From: Sphingomonadales bacterium
GTDB taxonomy: Bacteria; Pseudomonadota; Alphaproteobacteria; Sphingomonadales; Sphingomonadaceae
Direction: 5' to 3'
NCBI GenBank assembly: GCA_028868335.1
Contig: JAGWUU010000139.1
Span: 1 to 8,150, forward strand
Length of the DNA stretch: 8,150 nt
A program made the position numbers and the translations under genes. Every line of letters starts with the position of its first letter. Position 1 is the stretch's first letter. Below are positions 1-6,318 of the stretch, piece by piece. The notes under the pieces were generated by a model that searched no databases, was not told the origin of the DNA, and was given only the letters and a program-made list of their open reading frames with translations.

Positions 1-450
1 GTTCTGGCGACCTTGATGGTGTGGAAGCGGACACTCGGAACGGTCAGTGTCTCCAGCGTCAGCGAGCCACGTGCCGAATGGTTCTACTGGATCACGATCA
101 CCTTTTCGCAGACGCTGGGCACCGCGCTGGGAGACTGGACTGCCGACAGCTTCGGTGATGCGACCTTCATGGGACTCGAATCCGGGTACGTCCTGGGCGC
201 GCTGGTTTTCATCGCAGCGCTGGCGTTGGTTGCGGCGTTGTACTTCTTCACCCGCATATCACACACGGCGTTGTTCTGGGCGGCCTTCATCCTGACCCGC
301 CCGCTGGGCGCGACCGTCGGCGACTTCCTCGACAAACCCGTCGCCAAGGGCGGGCTCGATTTCAGCCGCCCCGTCGCGACACTGGCGTTGCTGGCAGCGA
401 TCGGCGTCTGCCTTTTCGCAATTCCGCAAAGGGCCGGCAAAGCGCACTAG
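1..450 (+). CDS. COG4705-type multi-spanning membrane protein, 3' part (5' end outside window)
   Basis: The frame is open from base 1 to a TAG at 448-450, giving 149 visible residues. The start lies upstream of the window, so the internal TTG (13) and ATG (16) are unlikely to be real starts. Four hydrophobic stretches are visible, at about residues 27-47, 62-82, 88-106 and 122-140. Two loop motifs look like an internal repeat: SQTLGTALGDW near residue 40 and TRPLGATVGDF near residue 99, the second followed by LDKPVAKGGL. This pairing of TLGTALGD with RPLGATxGDxLDKP is what I recall for the COG4705 family of uncharacterised inner-membrane proteins. No biochemical function is established that I can name, and nothing catalytic is visible. 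The gene ends 196 bp before imuA and is separated from it by two hairpins and an SOS promoter, so it is probably not part of that operon. Family assignment is by recall of the motifs. Confidence 0.82.
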   Translation, partial: VLATLMVWKRTLGTVSVSSVSEPRAEWFYWITITFSQTLGTALGDWTADSFGDATFMGLESGYVLGALVFIAALALVAALYFFTRISHTALFWAAFILTRPLGATVGDFLDKPVAKGGLDFSRPVATLALLAAIGVCLFAIPQRAGKAH

Positions 451-481
451 CGCCTGTTCTGGTTAGGTTGATGCTTCAAAG

Positions 482-500
482 CCCTTCCCGCTGGGGAGGG
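482..500 (+). terminator. Short GC-rich hairpin, weak terminator candidate
   Basis: An 8-bp stem (482-489 with 493-500; seven Watson-Crick pairs plus one G.U) closes a 3-base GCT loop, 31 bases after the stop of the membrane-protein gene. The position and stem suit a transcript 3' end. However, the bases after it (GCGATTCAGC) have no U-run, so a classic intrinsic terminator is not supported. It could be a Rho-dependent pause or an mRNA 3'-end stabiliser. Confidence 0.3.
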
Positions 501-542
501 GCGATTCAGCCGAATCAGGGTTGGCTCTAGCCGCTCAGCGCT

Positions 543-605
543 TTGCGATGTCGTCGAATTTCCGTGCCTTGCTGACAAGCCAGGTATGGAAATTCGGGTT
601 CGCAA
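543..605. repeat. Long imperfect palindrome / hairpin element
   Basis: The core is a 19-position inverted repeat: 555-573 pairs with 578-596 across a 4-base GACA loop. It has 16 Watson-Crick pairs, two G.U pairs (564-587, 566-585) and one mismatch (570-581). The outer nine pairs (CGAATTTCC against GGAAATTCG) are perfect. A further 6-bp stem (TTGCGA 543-548 with TCGCAA 600-605) encloses the core across an asymmetric internal loop. There is no U-run on either side, so it is not a textbook terminator. It ends seven bases before the -35 element of the imuA promoter. It could be a REP-like dispersed palindrome, an RNA 3'-end structure of the upstream gene, an insulating terminator, or an operator. 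The pairing is read directly; the function is unknown. Confidence 0.6.
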
Positions 606-612
606 GACGGAC

Positions 613-640
613 TTGATCTATTCCGGATTAAGAACATAAT
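613..640 (+). promoter_or_regulatory. Sigma70-type promoter of the imuA-imuB-dnaE2 operon
   Basis: TTGATC at 613-618 (4 of 6 to TTGACA) is followed after 16 bp by CATAAT at 635-640 (5 of 6 to TATAAT). The -10 lies inside the LexA direct repeat, so bound LexA would block RNA polymerase. The predicted transcription start, 6-8 bases after the -10, falls at about 646-648, essentially on the first ATG of imuA. The elements are seen in the sequence; promoter activity is inferred. Confidence 0.6.
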
Positions 641-646
641 AGGAAC
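632..646. promoter_or_regulatory. LexA (SOS) box, GTTC-N7-GTTC form
   Basis: On the plus strand, GAAC (632-635), seven bases, then GAAC (643-646). This is the exact reverse complement of the direct repeat GTTC-N7-GTTC that is the LexA operator in Alphaproteobacteria. It overlaps the -10 element and ends one base before the ATG at 647. Placement directly in front of imuA-imuB-dnaE2, a classic SOS operon in this class, strongly supports LexA control. Confidence 0.88.
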
Positions 647-1417
647 ATGAAGAGTGTTCCTGCCCCGAATCGCGAGCCTGCAATGGCTGATGAAGCGCCT
701 CGCCACGCATTAGGCCTTGCCTCGCTTGATGCCGCGTTGGGGGGCGGACTGGCCGGCGGGCAGATTCATGAAATCTACCCGGCGGAGTCGGACGATGCCG
801 GTGCGGCGATCGGACTGGTCATGGCGATGACGGTGGGGATTGTCGATCGCAGCCTTCCCGTGATGTGGTTGCGCTCCCGCCGGGCGGTGCGCTCCGCGGG
901 GGTGTTTCAGGCGAATGGTTGGGCCGAATTGGGTGGCGCGCCGGGCCACGCCCTGGTGGGTGTCGTTGCCGATACGGTCATGCTGCTGCGCGCCGCGGTC
1001 GATGCTTTGCGCTGCTCTGCGCTGGGGGCGGTGATCGTGGAAGGCTGGGGGCCAATGCCCGAACTCGACCTCACGGCAAGCCGCCGCCTGGCACTTGCCG
1101 CCGAGAAATCGGGGGTTCCGTTGTTCCTGCTGCGATGCGATGCCCAACCCATGCCCAGCGCGGCGCGGACCCGCTGGAAGGTGGCCGCCGCTCCTTCACG
1201 CGCCTTGCCCGGCAACGCCCCCGGGCGGCCGACTTTCGACATTACCTTGCTTCGCCAACGGTCCGGCCCTTGCGGCCTTGCCTGGCGATTGGAGTGGGAC
1301 CGTGACCAATGCCAATTCCACGAAACGGAGGTATCTGGCGCTGTGGCTTCCGTTCCTGTCCGCCGACCGCTTGCGGATGCAGGATCCGGATCGCCGGGCA
1401 GCCGGATCGCCGCCTGA
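647..1417 (+). CDS. imuA: ImuA, RecA-like mutasome accessory protein
   Basis: This is the first gene of the SOS translesion cassette. ImuA proteins are RecA-like accessories needed with ImuB and DnaE2 for damage-induced mutagenesis. The N-terminal part reads like the RecA core: GLASLDAALGGGL at about residues 23-35, then GGQIHEIY at 37-44. The RecA P-loop that would follow is replaced by PAESDDAGAA (45-54), with no GKT/S, so ATP binding in the RecA manner is unlikely. A Walker-B-like strand, GAVIVEGWG, follows mid-protein. The length of 256 aa is normal for alphaproteobacterial ImuA. Start choice is uncertain. ATG 647 abuts the LexA box and would give an almost leaderless mRNA; its only purine run, AGGA at 641-644, is just two bases away. 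ATG 683 has a weak GAG six bases upstream and gives 244 aa. The last ~39 codons also encode the start of ImuB in another frame. Confidence 0.9.
   Translation: MKSVPAPNREPAMADEAPRHALGLASLDAALGGGLAGGQIHEIYPAESDDAGAAIGLVMAMTVGIVDRSLPVMWLRSRRAVRSAGVFQANGWAELGGAPGHALVGVVADTVMLLRAAVDALRCSALGAVIVEGWGPMPELDLTASRRLALAAEKSGVPLFLLRCDAQPMPSAARTRWKVAAAPSRALPGNAPGRPTFDITLLRQRSGPCGLAWRLEWDRDQCQFHETEVSGAVASVPVRRPLADAGSGSPGSRIAA
1291..1294 (+). promoter_or_regulatory. Ribosome binding site that fixes the imuB start
   Basis: GGAG lies seven bases before GTG 1302, inside the imuA reading frame. No ATG in the imuB frame lies close to the conserved RRYLALWLPF start of the family. This site plus GTG is therefore the best start, well downstream of the longest possible in-frame extension to ATG 1095. 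Confidence 0.65.
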
Positions 1418-2873
1418 CGCACCGCTTGCCTTCGTCACCAAGGTCAAGGGTGCCTTGCGGATATGCGCCGTCGATCCCGAGGCGCGGCGTCAGGGCATCG
1501 TACCCGGATTGACGCTGGCCGATGCGCGGGTCCGCCAGCCCGCTCTTGCCGTGGCCGATATGGACAGCGACGCGGATCGCCACTGGCTCGATCAATTGGC
1601 GCAGCGCTGCACCGCCTGGACACCTCTGGTCACAGTAGTTCCGCCTGACGGCATCACGCTCGACATTACCGGAACCGACCCGCTTTTCGGGGGCGAAGCG
1701 GGGTTGATTACCCTGGTCGAGGATGCCCTTGCGGCCACCATGGTGACGCTGCGCCTGGCCACTGCGGCCACACCGGAAGCGGGGCAGGCGCTGGCCCGCC
1801 ATGCCCGCTTGCCGGTGGAGGACGAAGCCTGCGCCATTCGTGCATTGCCGGTACTGGCCCTCGGATTGGCAGAGGACGCAACGACGGCCTTGCGCCGGGC
1901 AGGCCTGAATACGATCGGCGATCTCGCGGTTCGCCCCTCAGCCAGCCTCGCCGCGCGTTTCGGGTCACAGGCCGTTACCGCACTGCGCCGCGTGCTGGGC
2001 GAGGAGCAGGCGCCAATCACCCCCCTACCGCGATCGGAACGGCTACGCTTCGAACGCCGCTTTGCCGAGCCGATCGGTCATCAGGCAAGTATCGCAGCCT
2101 GCCTTGCCGAGTTACTGCTTGAAGCCGCCGACGTACTGGAACAACGCGATCTGGGGGGCAGGTGCTTTGCCCTGACCCTGTTCCGCAGCGATGGCCACCG
2201 TCAGCGGCTGGAGATCGAAACCGGCCTGCCCACGCGCGATCCGGCCATGGTCCTGCGCCTGTTCGACGAGCGGATCGCCGCCTTGGCCGATCCGCTCGAT
2301 CCCGGCTTCGGTTATGACAGTATCGCGCTGGCCGTGCCCGTTACCGAGCCATTGGTGGCCAGCCAGCCGCGCCTCGACGGGCAGGCCAATGGCGGTGCGG
2401 CGCTGACCGAACTGATCGACCGGCTCACCACCCGGCTTGGTGCGGACAGCCTGCGCCGCCTTGTTCCACAAGACAGCCATGTGCCCGAGCAGGCACAGCT
2501 CGCCCTGCCCGCGATCCGCACGCCTCCGCCGACGCCTTGGCCCGCACCACCAGCAGGCGAGCCGCCTTTGCGCCCGCTGTTCCTGTTCGATCCGCCACAA
2601 CCGGTCGAAGTGATCGCGGAGGTTCCCGATGGCCCACCGCACCGGTTTCGCTGGCGCCGCAAGCTGCACGAGGTACGGCTCTATGAAGGGCCAGAGCGGA
2701 TCGCCGCCGAATGGTGGCGGCGCAAGGGCGGCGAAAATCCGCGGCAAGGCGGACTGACCCGCGACTACTACCGGATCGAGGATGCGCGCGGACGACGCTA
2801 CTGGATCTTCCGCCATGGGCTCTACGAAGAAAAGCCCGATCCACGCTGGTATCTCCACGGCCTGTTCGCATGA
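1302..2873 (+). CDS. imuB: ImuB, catalytically inactive Y-family polymerase homologue (mutasome hub)
   Basis: ImuB is a non-catalytic DinB/UmuC relative that binds the beta clamp and brings DnaE2 and ImuA to damaged DNA. From GTG 1302 it is 523 aa, normal for the family. The N-terminus RRYLALWLPFLSADRL (9-24) aligns with the first Y-family motif but lacks its two metal-binding aspartates. At the SIDE motif the sequence is PPDGITLDITG (114-124): the aspartate survives (D116) but the catalytic glutamate is G117. A helix-hairpin-helix-like region lies at about 185-225 (LAEDATTALRRAGLNTIGDL). QLALP at 399-403 is a candidate clamp-binding pentapeptide, close to the QLSLP of Hda. A proline-rich linker (about 406-425) leads to the ImuB C-terminal domain (about 450-523), with PERIAAEWWRR, RDYYRIEDA and a terminal HGLFA typical of the family. 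It overlaps imuA by 116 bp and dnaE2 by 4 bp, so translation is probably coupled. Confidence 0.94.
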   Translation: MTNANSTKRRYLALWLPFLSADRLRMQDPDRRAAGSPPDAPLAFVTKVKGALRICAVDPEARRQGIVPGLTLADARVRQPALAVADMDSDADRHWLDQLAQRCTAWTPLVTVVPPDGITLDITGTDPLFGGEAGLITLVEDALAATMVTLRLATAATPEAGQALARHARLPVEDEACAIRALPVLALGLAEDATTALRRAGLNTIGDLAVRPSASLAARFGSQAVTALRRVLGEEQAPITPLPRSERLRFERRFAEPIGHQASIAACLAELLLEAADVLEQRDLGGRCFALTLFRSDGHRQRLEIETGLPTRDPAMVLRLFDERIAALADPLDPGFGYDSIALAVPVTEPLVASQPRLDGQANGGAALTELIDRLTTRLGADSLRRLVPQDSHVPEQAQLALPAIRTPPPTPWPAPPAGEPPLRPLFLFDPPQPVEVIAEVPDGPPHRFRWRRKLHEVRLYEGPERIAAEWWRRKGGENPRQGGLTRDYYRIEDARGRRYWIFRHGLYEEKPDPRWYLHGLFA

Positions 2874-5800
2874 TCGGCACCCCCGTCTTTGCCGAACTGG
2901 CCGCCGCCACCAATTACAGCTTCCTGCGAGGAGCCTCGCATCCGGCAGACATGATTGCCCAGGCTCATGCGCTCGGCATGGCCGGGATTGGCATCGCCGA
3001 TCGCAACACGGTCGCAGGCGTGGTGCGTGCCCATACGGCCTGGAAAGAGATTGGCGGCGCGCAATCGGGCTTGCGCCTTGTTGTGGGTGCGCGGCTGGTC
3101 TTTGCCGACGGGTCGCCCGACGTGATCGCCTACCCCGCCACGCGCCACGGCTGGGGGCGACTGACCCGCTTGCTCACCATGGGCAATCGCCGCGCGCAAA
3201 AGGGGGATTGCACGCTCTATCTGGCGGACCTGCTGGATCATGCCGACGATCTGCTACTGATCGCCACGCAAGGCGATCGCGCGGTACTGGAGCGCCTGTC
3301 AGCCGCCCGCCCCGGCGCTGTCTGGCTGGCCGCGACCATGCATCGCGGCGGGGCTGATGCCCGGCGACTGGCGGAGGCACAGGCGCTTGCCGGAGCGCTG
3401 GGCGTGCCGCTGATCGCCGTCAACGATGCGCTTTATGCTCGCCCCGATGCGCGCGCGCTGCACGATGTAATGACCTGCATCCACGAAGGGATAACAGTGC
3501 ACGGCGCGGGCAAGCGCCTGTTGGCCAATGCCGAACGCCACCTCAAGGCCCCCGCCGAAATGGCGCGACTGTTCCGCGCCTGCCCGCAGGCACTGGAAGC
3601 TACCGCCGACCTGCTCGCTCGCATCACCTTCACGCTCGATCAGTTGCGCTACGAATATCCGCACGAGCCGGTGCCCGCAGGCTGGCAACCGCAGGACTGG
3701 CTGGAGCACCTGGTACGGGAAGGCGGCCGCGCCCATTTCCCCGCTGGCTTGCCCGATGCCTACCAGACAGTCCTGGCCGAAGAATTTCGCCTGATCCGCG
3801 CCCGCAGCTATGCCTGCTACTTCCTTACCGTGCATGACATCGTGCGCCACGCCCGCGATCTTGATCCGCCGATCCTGTGCCAGGGGCGCGGCTCCGCGGC
3901 CAACTCGCTGGTCTGCTACTTCCTCGGCATCACCCCGATTGATCCGGTACGCGAGAAATTGCTGTTCTCGCGCTTCCTGTCAGAGGAACGCGATGAGCCG
4001 CCCGACATCGACGTCGATTTCGAGCACGAACGCCGCGAGGAGATCATGCAATATGTCTATGATCGCTATGGGCGCGAACGGGCGGGGATCGCCGCGACCG
4101 TGATCCACTACCGCCCGCGCAGCACTTTGCGCGAGGTGGGCAAGGCGCTGGGCCTCACCGAGGATGTCACCGCCCGGCTCTCCTCCACCATCTGGGGTCA
4201 TTGGGGCGATGACGTGCCCGAAACCCGCGTGGAAGAGGCCGGGTTCAACATCGCCAATCCTGAAATCGCCCGGTTGAAAGTGCTGGTCGATCAACTGCTG
4301 ACCTTCCCGCGCCACCTGTCGCAGCATATCGGCGGTTTCGTGCTGACCGAAGGGCGGCTCGACGAACTGGTGCCGATCCATAACGCCGCCATGCCCGATC
4401 GCACCTTCATCGAGTGGGACAAGGATGACATCGACGCCTTGGGGCTGATGAAGGTCGACGTACTGGCGCTGGGCATGCTCACCTGCATCCGCAAGGGCTT
4501 CGATCTGCTGCGCGAATGCGGGCGTGGCGATCATGACTTGCAGAACGTGCCGCTGGAGGATCCGGGCACCTATGCCATGCTCCAGCGCGGTGACAGCATA
4601 GGCACCTTCCAGGTCGAAAGCCGGGCACAGATCGCCATGCTGCCGCGTATGAAGCCGGCTTGCCTCTATGATCTTGTTATCCAGGTAGCGATCGTTCGTC
4701 CGGGCCCGATCCAGGGGGGCATGGTCCATCCCTATCTGCGCCGCCGCAATGACGAGGAGCCGGTGGTCTTTCCACGCCCCGCCCCGCCCCATGATCCCGA
4801 TGAGCTGCGCGACGTGCTGGGCAAGACGCTGGGCGTCCCCTTGTTTCAGGAGCAGGCGATGAAGCTGGCGATCGTCGCGGCGGGCTTCACCCCGGCCCAG
4901 GCCGATGGGCTGCGCCGCGCGATGGCGACGTTCCGCAATCGCGGAACCGTCCAGCACTATCACGCGCTGCTGGTCGAAGGCATGATCGCCCGCGGTTATG
5001 AGCGCGATTTCGCCGAACGCTGCTTCGAACAGATCAAGGGCTTTGGCGAATATGGCTTTCCCGAAAGCCACGCCCAGGCCTTCGCCTGGCTGGCCTATGT
5101 TTCGGCCTGGCTCAAACGTCGGCATCCGGCGGTGTTTACCTGCGCGCTGCTCAACAGCCAGCCGATGGGCTTCTACGCTCCGGCGCAACTGGTGCGCGAT
5201 GCGCGGGAACACGGCGTTGAAGTGCGCGGGGCCGACGCGAACGCCAGCGCATGGGACTCCACCCTGGAAAGCGACGGAACGCCAGCCCTGGCCCTGCGCC
5301 TCGGCTTCTCGCGGATCGACGGTTTCCGGAAGGAGTGGGCCGATGCGATAGGCGAGGCGCGGACCGCCTGCGCCTTCCAGTCCGTTGAGGACCTGGCCCG
5401 CCGCGCCGGCCTTCCGCCGACAGCCCTGCGCAAGCTGGCCGATGCGGATGCCCTGGGTATGCTGGTGGCCTCGCGGCGCGCGGCGTTGTGGGAAGTGCGG
5501 CGCGCACCGCCCGATCAGCTTCCCCTGTTCGCTTTCACGGCTGCCCCGGAACTGGGGGAGGAACCCGATGCGCGCTTGCCTGCGATGCCGCTCGCGGAAG
5601 AAGTCGTTGCCGATTACCAGACCACCCGCCTGTCGCTGAAAGGGCATCCGATGCAGTTCCTGCGGGCAGCCTTGGCGCGCGAAGGCATACTTGCCTGTGC
5701 CGATGCGAATGCCGCGCCCGATGGCCGCAAGGTGCGCACGGCGGGAGTGGTGCTCACTCGCCAGCGCCCCGGCAAGGGCAACGCCGTATTCATCACGATC

Positions 5801-6109
5801 GAGGACGAGACGGGCATCGTCAACGCCCTGCTCTGGGCGCGCGACATGGAAAGGCAGCGTCGCGCGGTCATGGCGGCGCGGCTGATGCTGATCGAGGGAG
5901 AAATCCAGAAAAGCAAGGAAGGCGTCGTCCACCTGATGGCCAGCCGCGTCATTGACCGAACCGGAATGCTGGATCGCCTTTGCGACGAGGAGCCAGGCAT
6001 GCCTTTGCCGACCTCCCGCGGTGACGAGGCGCACCGCCCCCAGCATCCCCGGCGGCACGGCCATCCGCGCGATGTCAGGATAATTCCCAAGTCACGCGAC
6101 TTTCATTGA
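2870..6109 (+). CDS. dnaE2: DnaE2 (ImuC), error-prone C-family DNA polymerase III alpha subunit
   Basis: This is the catalytic polymerase of the SOS mutasome, extending past lesions with low fidelity. It is 1079 aa and complete. Domains in order: PHP at about 1-70, opening with the DnaE2 signature NYSFLRGASHP (15-25); palm and fingers with GRGSAANS (339-346), PDIDVDF (378-384) followed by EHERREE, and KVDVL (528-532, D530), so all three polymerase aspartates are present; HhH-like segment at about 835-870 (RRAGLPPTALRKL); QLPLF at 883-887; OB fold at about 950-1030 (KVRTAGVV to LIEGEI); and the C-terminal signature HPRDVRIIPKSRDFH. In the PHP domain the HxH metal ligands are alanines (A11, A13) and the ITDH-type histidine is R45, so no PHP nuclease activity is expected. 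The start is set by the ATGA overlap with the imuB stop; no good Shine-Dalgarno precedes it, which implies translational coupling. It is not the replicative DnaE1, which has an intact or longer C-terminus and a different PHP. Confidence 0.97.
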   Translation: MIGTPVFAELAAATNYSFLRGASHPADMIAQAHALGMAGIGIADRNTVAGVVRAHTAWKEIGGAQSGLRLVVGARLVFADGSPDVIAYPATRHGWGRLTRLLTMGNRRAQKGDCTLYLADLLDHADDLLLIATQGDRAVLERLSAARPGAVWLAATMHRGGADARRLAEAQALAGALGVPLIAVNDALYARPDARALHDVMTCIHEGITVHGAGKRLLANAERHLKAPAEMARLFRACPQALEATADLLARITFTLDQLRYEYPHEPVPAGWQPQDWLEHLVREGGRAHFPAGLPDAYQTVLAEEFRLIRARSYACYFLTVHDIVRHARDLDPPILCQGRGSAANSLVCYFLGITPIDPVREKLLFSRFLSEERDEPPDIDVDFEHERREEIMQYVYDRYGRERAGIAATVIHYRPRSTLREVGKALGLTEDVTARLSSTIWGHWGDDVPETRVEEAGFNIANPEIARLKVLVDQLLTFPRHLSQHIGGFVLTEGRLDELVPIHNAAMPDRTFIEWDKDDIDALGLMKVDVLALGMLTCIRKGFDLLRECGRGDHDLQNVPLEDPGTYAMLQRGDSIGTFQVESRAQIAMLPRMKPACLYDLVIQVAIVRPGPIQGGMVHPYLRRRNDEEPVVFPRPAPPHDPDELRDVLGKTLGVPLFQEQAMKLAIVAAGFTPAQADGLRRAMATFRNRGTVQHYHALLVEGMIARGYERDFAERCFEQIKGFGEYGFPESHAQAFAWLAYVSAWLKRRHPAVFTCALLNSQPMGFYAPAQLVRDAREHGVEVRGADANASAWDSTLESDGTPALALRLGFSRIDGFRKEWADAIGEARTACAFQSVEDLARRAGLPPTALRKLADADALGMLVASRRAALWEVRRAPPDQLPLFAFTAAPELGEEPDARLPAMPLAEEVVADYQTTRLSLKGHPMQFLRAALAREGILACADANAAPDGRKVRTAGVVLTRQRPGKGNAVFITIEDETGIVNALLWARDMERQRRAVMAARLMLIEGEIQKSKEGVVHLMASRVIDRTGMLDRLCDEEPGMPLPTSRGDEAHRPQHPRRHGHPRDVRIIPKSRDFH

Positions 6110-6318
6110 CCGCAATCGCCGCTTTCACCGGATTTGCGAACCATCGCTGTGTCTATCGGGTGGCGAGGAAATCGCTGGCCAGTTGGCGATGGCGGTTACA
6201 CGAGACGAGTAACATCCGACTTCTCCCGGCCTGCCAATCCCCCAGCACGGCGGCCCAGAAGCGGGCAGCACTCAGGTCAGGGCCGGACTCCAATCGAGGC
6301 CGGAACTAACAACAAGGC
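6110..6318. other. Convergent intergenic region, no gene supported
   Basis: These 209 bases separate the 3' ends of dnaE2 (plus) and the dehydrogenase gene (minus). Only modest inverted repeats are visible: CCATCGC 6141-6147 with GCGATGG 6186-6192 (7 bp, 38-base loop) and GTTAC 6195-6199 with GTAAC 6209-6213. Neither is followed by a T-run on either strand, so no intrinsic terminator can be called for either converging operon. Open frames cross the region on both strands, but none has a convincing start, ribosome binding site or recognisable motif. No tRNA cloverleaf was found by eye. Confidence 0.5.

Noticed and set aside
456..470. GTTC-N7-GTTG, a second near-match to the LexA box just after the membrane-protein stop
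   Set aside because: One mismatch in the eight fixed bases is expected by chance about every one to three kilobases on two strands. It lies about 190 bp from imuA with no promoter beside it.
643..659. GAAC-N9-GTTC inverted repeat overlapping the LexA box
   Set aside because: The spacing does not match the GAAC-N4-GTTC form of Gram-positive LexA, and the direct repeat 632-646 is an exact fit on its own.
1095..1301. N-terminal extension of ImuB to ATG 1095
   Set aside because: It would add 69 residues with no family similarity, entirely inside imuA. The conserved start motif and a GGAG site both favour GTG 1302.
2711..2869. N-terminal extension of DnaE2 to the in-frame ATG-type start at 2711
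   Set aside because: The added 53 residues overlap the conserved ImuB C-terminal domain and do not resemble PHP. The ATGA junction at 2870 gives the standard DnaE2 N-terminus.
3980..6064. 694-codon open frame on the minus strand opposite dnaE2
   Set aside because: It is the antisense shadow of a high-GC gene with strong codon bias. It has no recognisable domain, and the dnaE2 frame is fully explained by conserved motifs.
6089..6102. AAGTC-ACGC-GACTT hairpin at the end of dnaE2 as a terminator
   Set aside because: The stem is only 5 bp, lies within conserved KSRDF codons and lacks a proper T-run.
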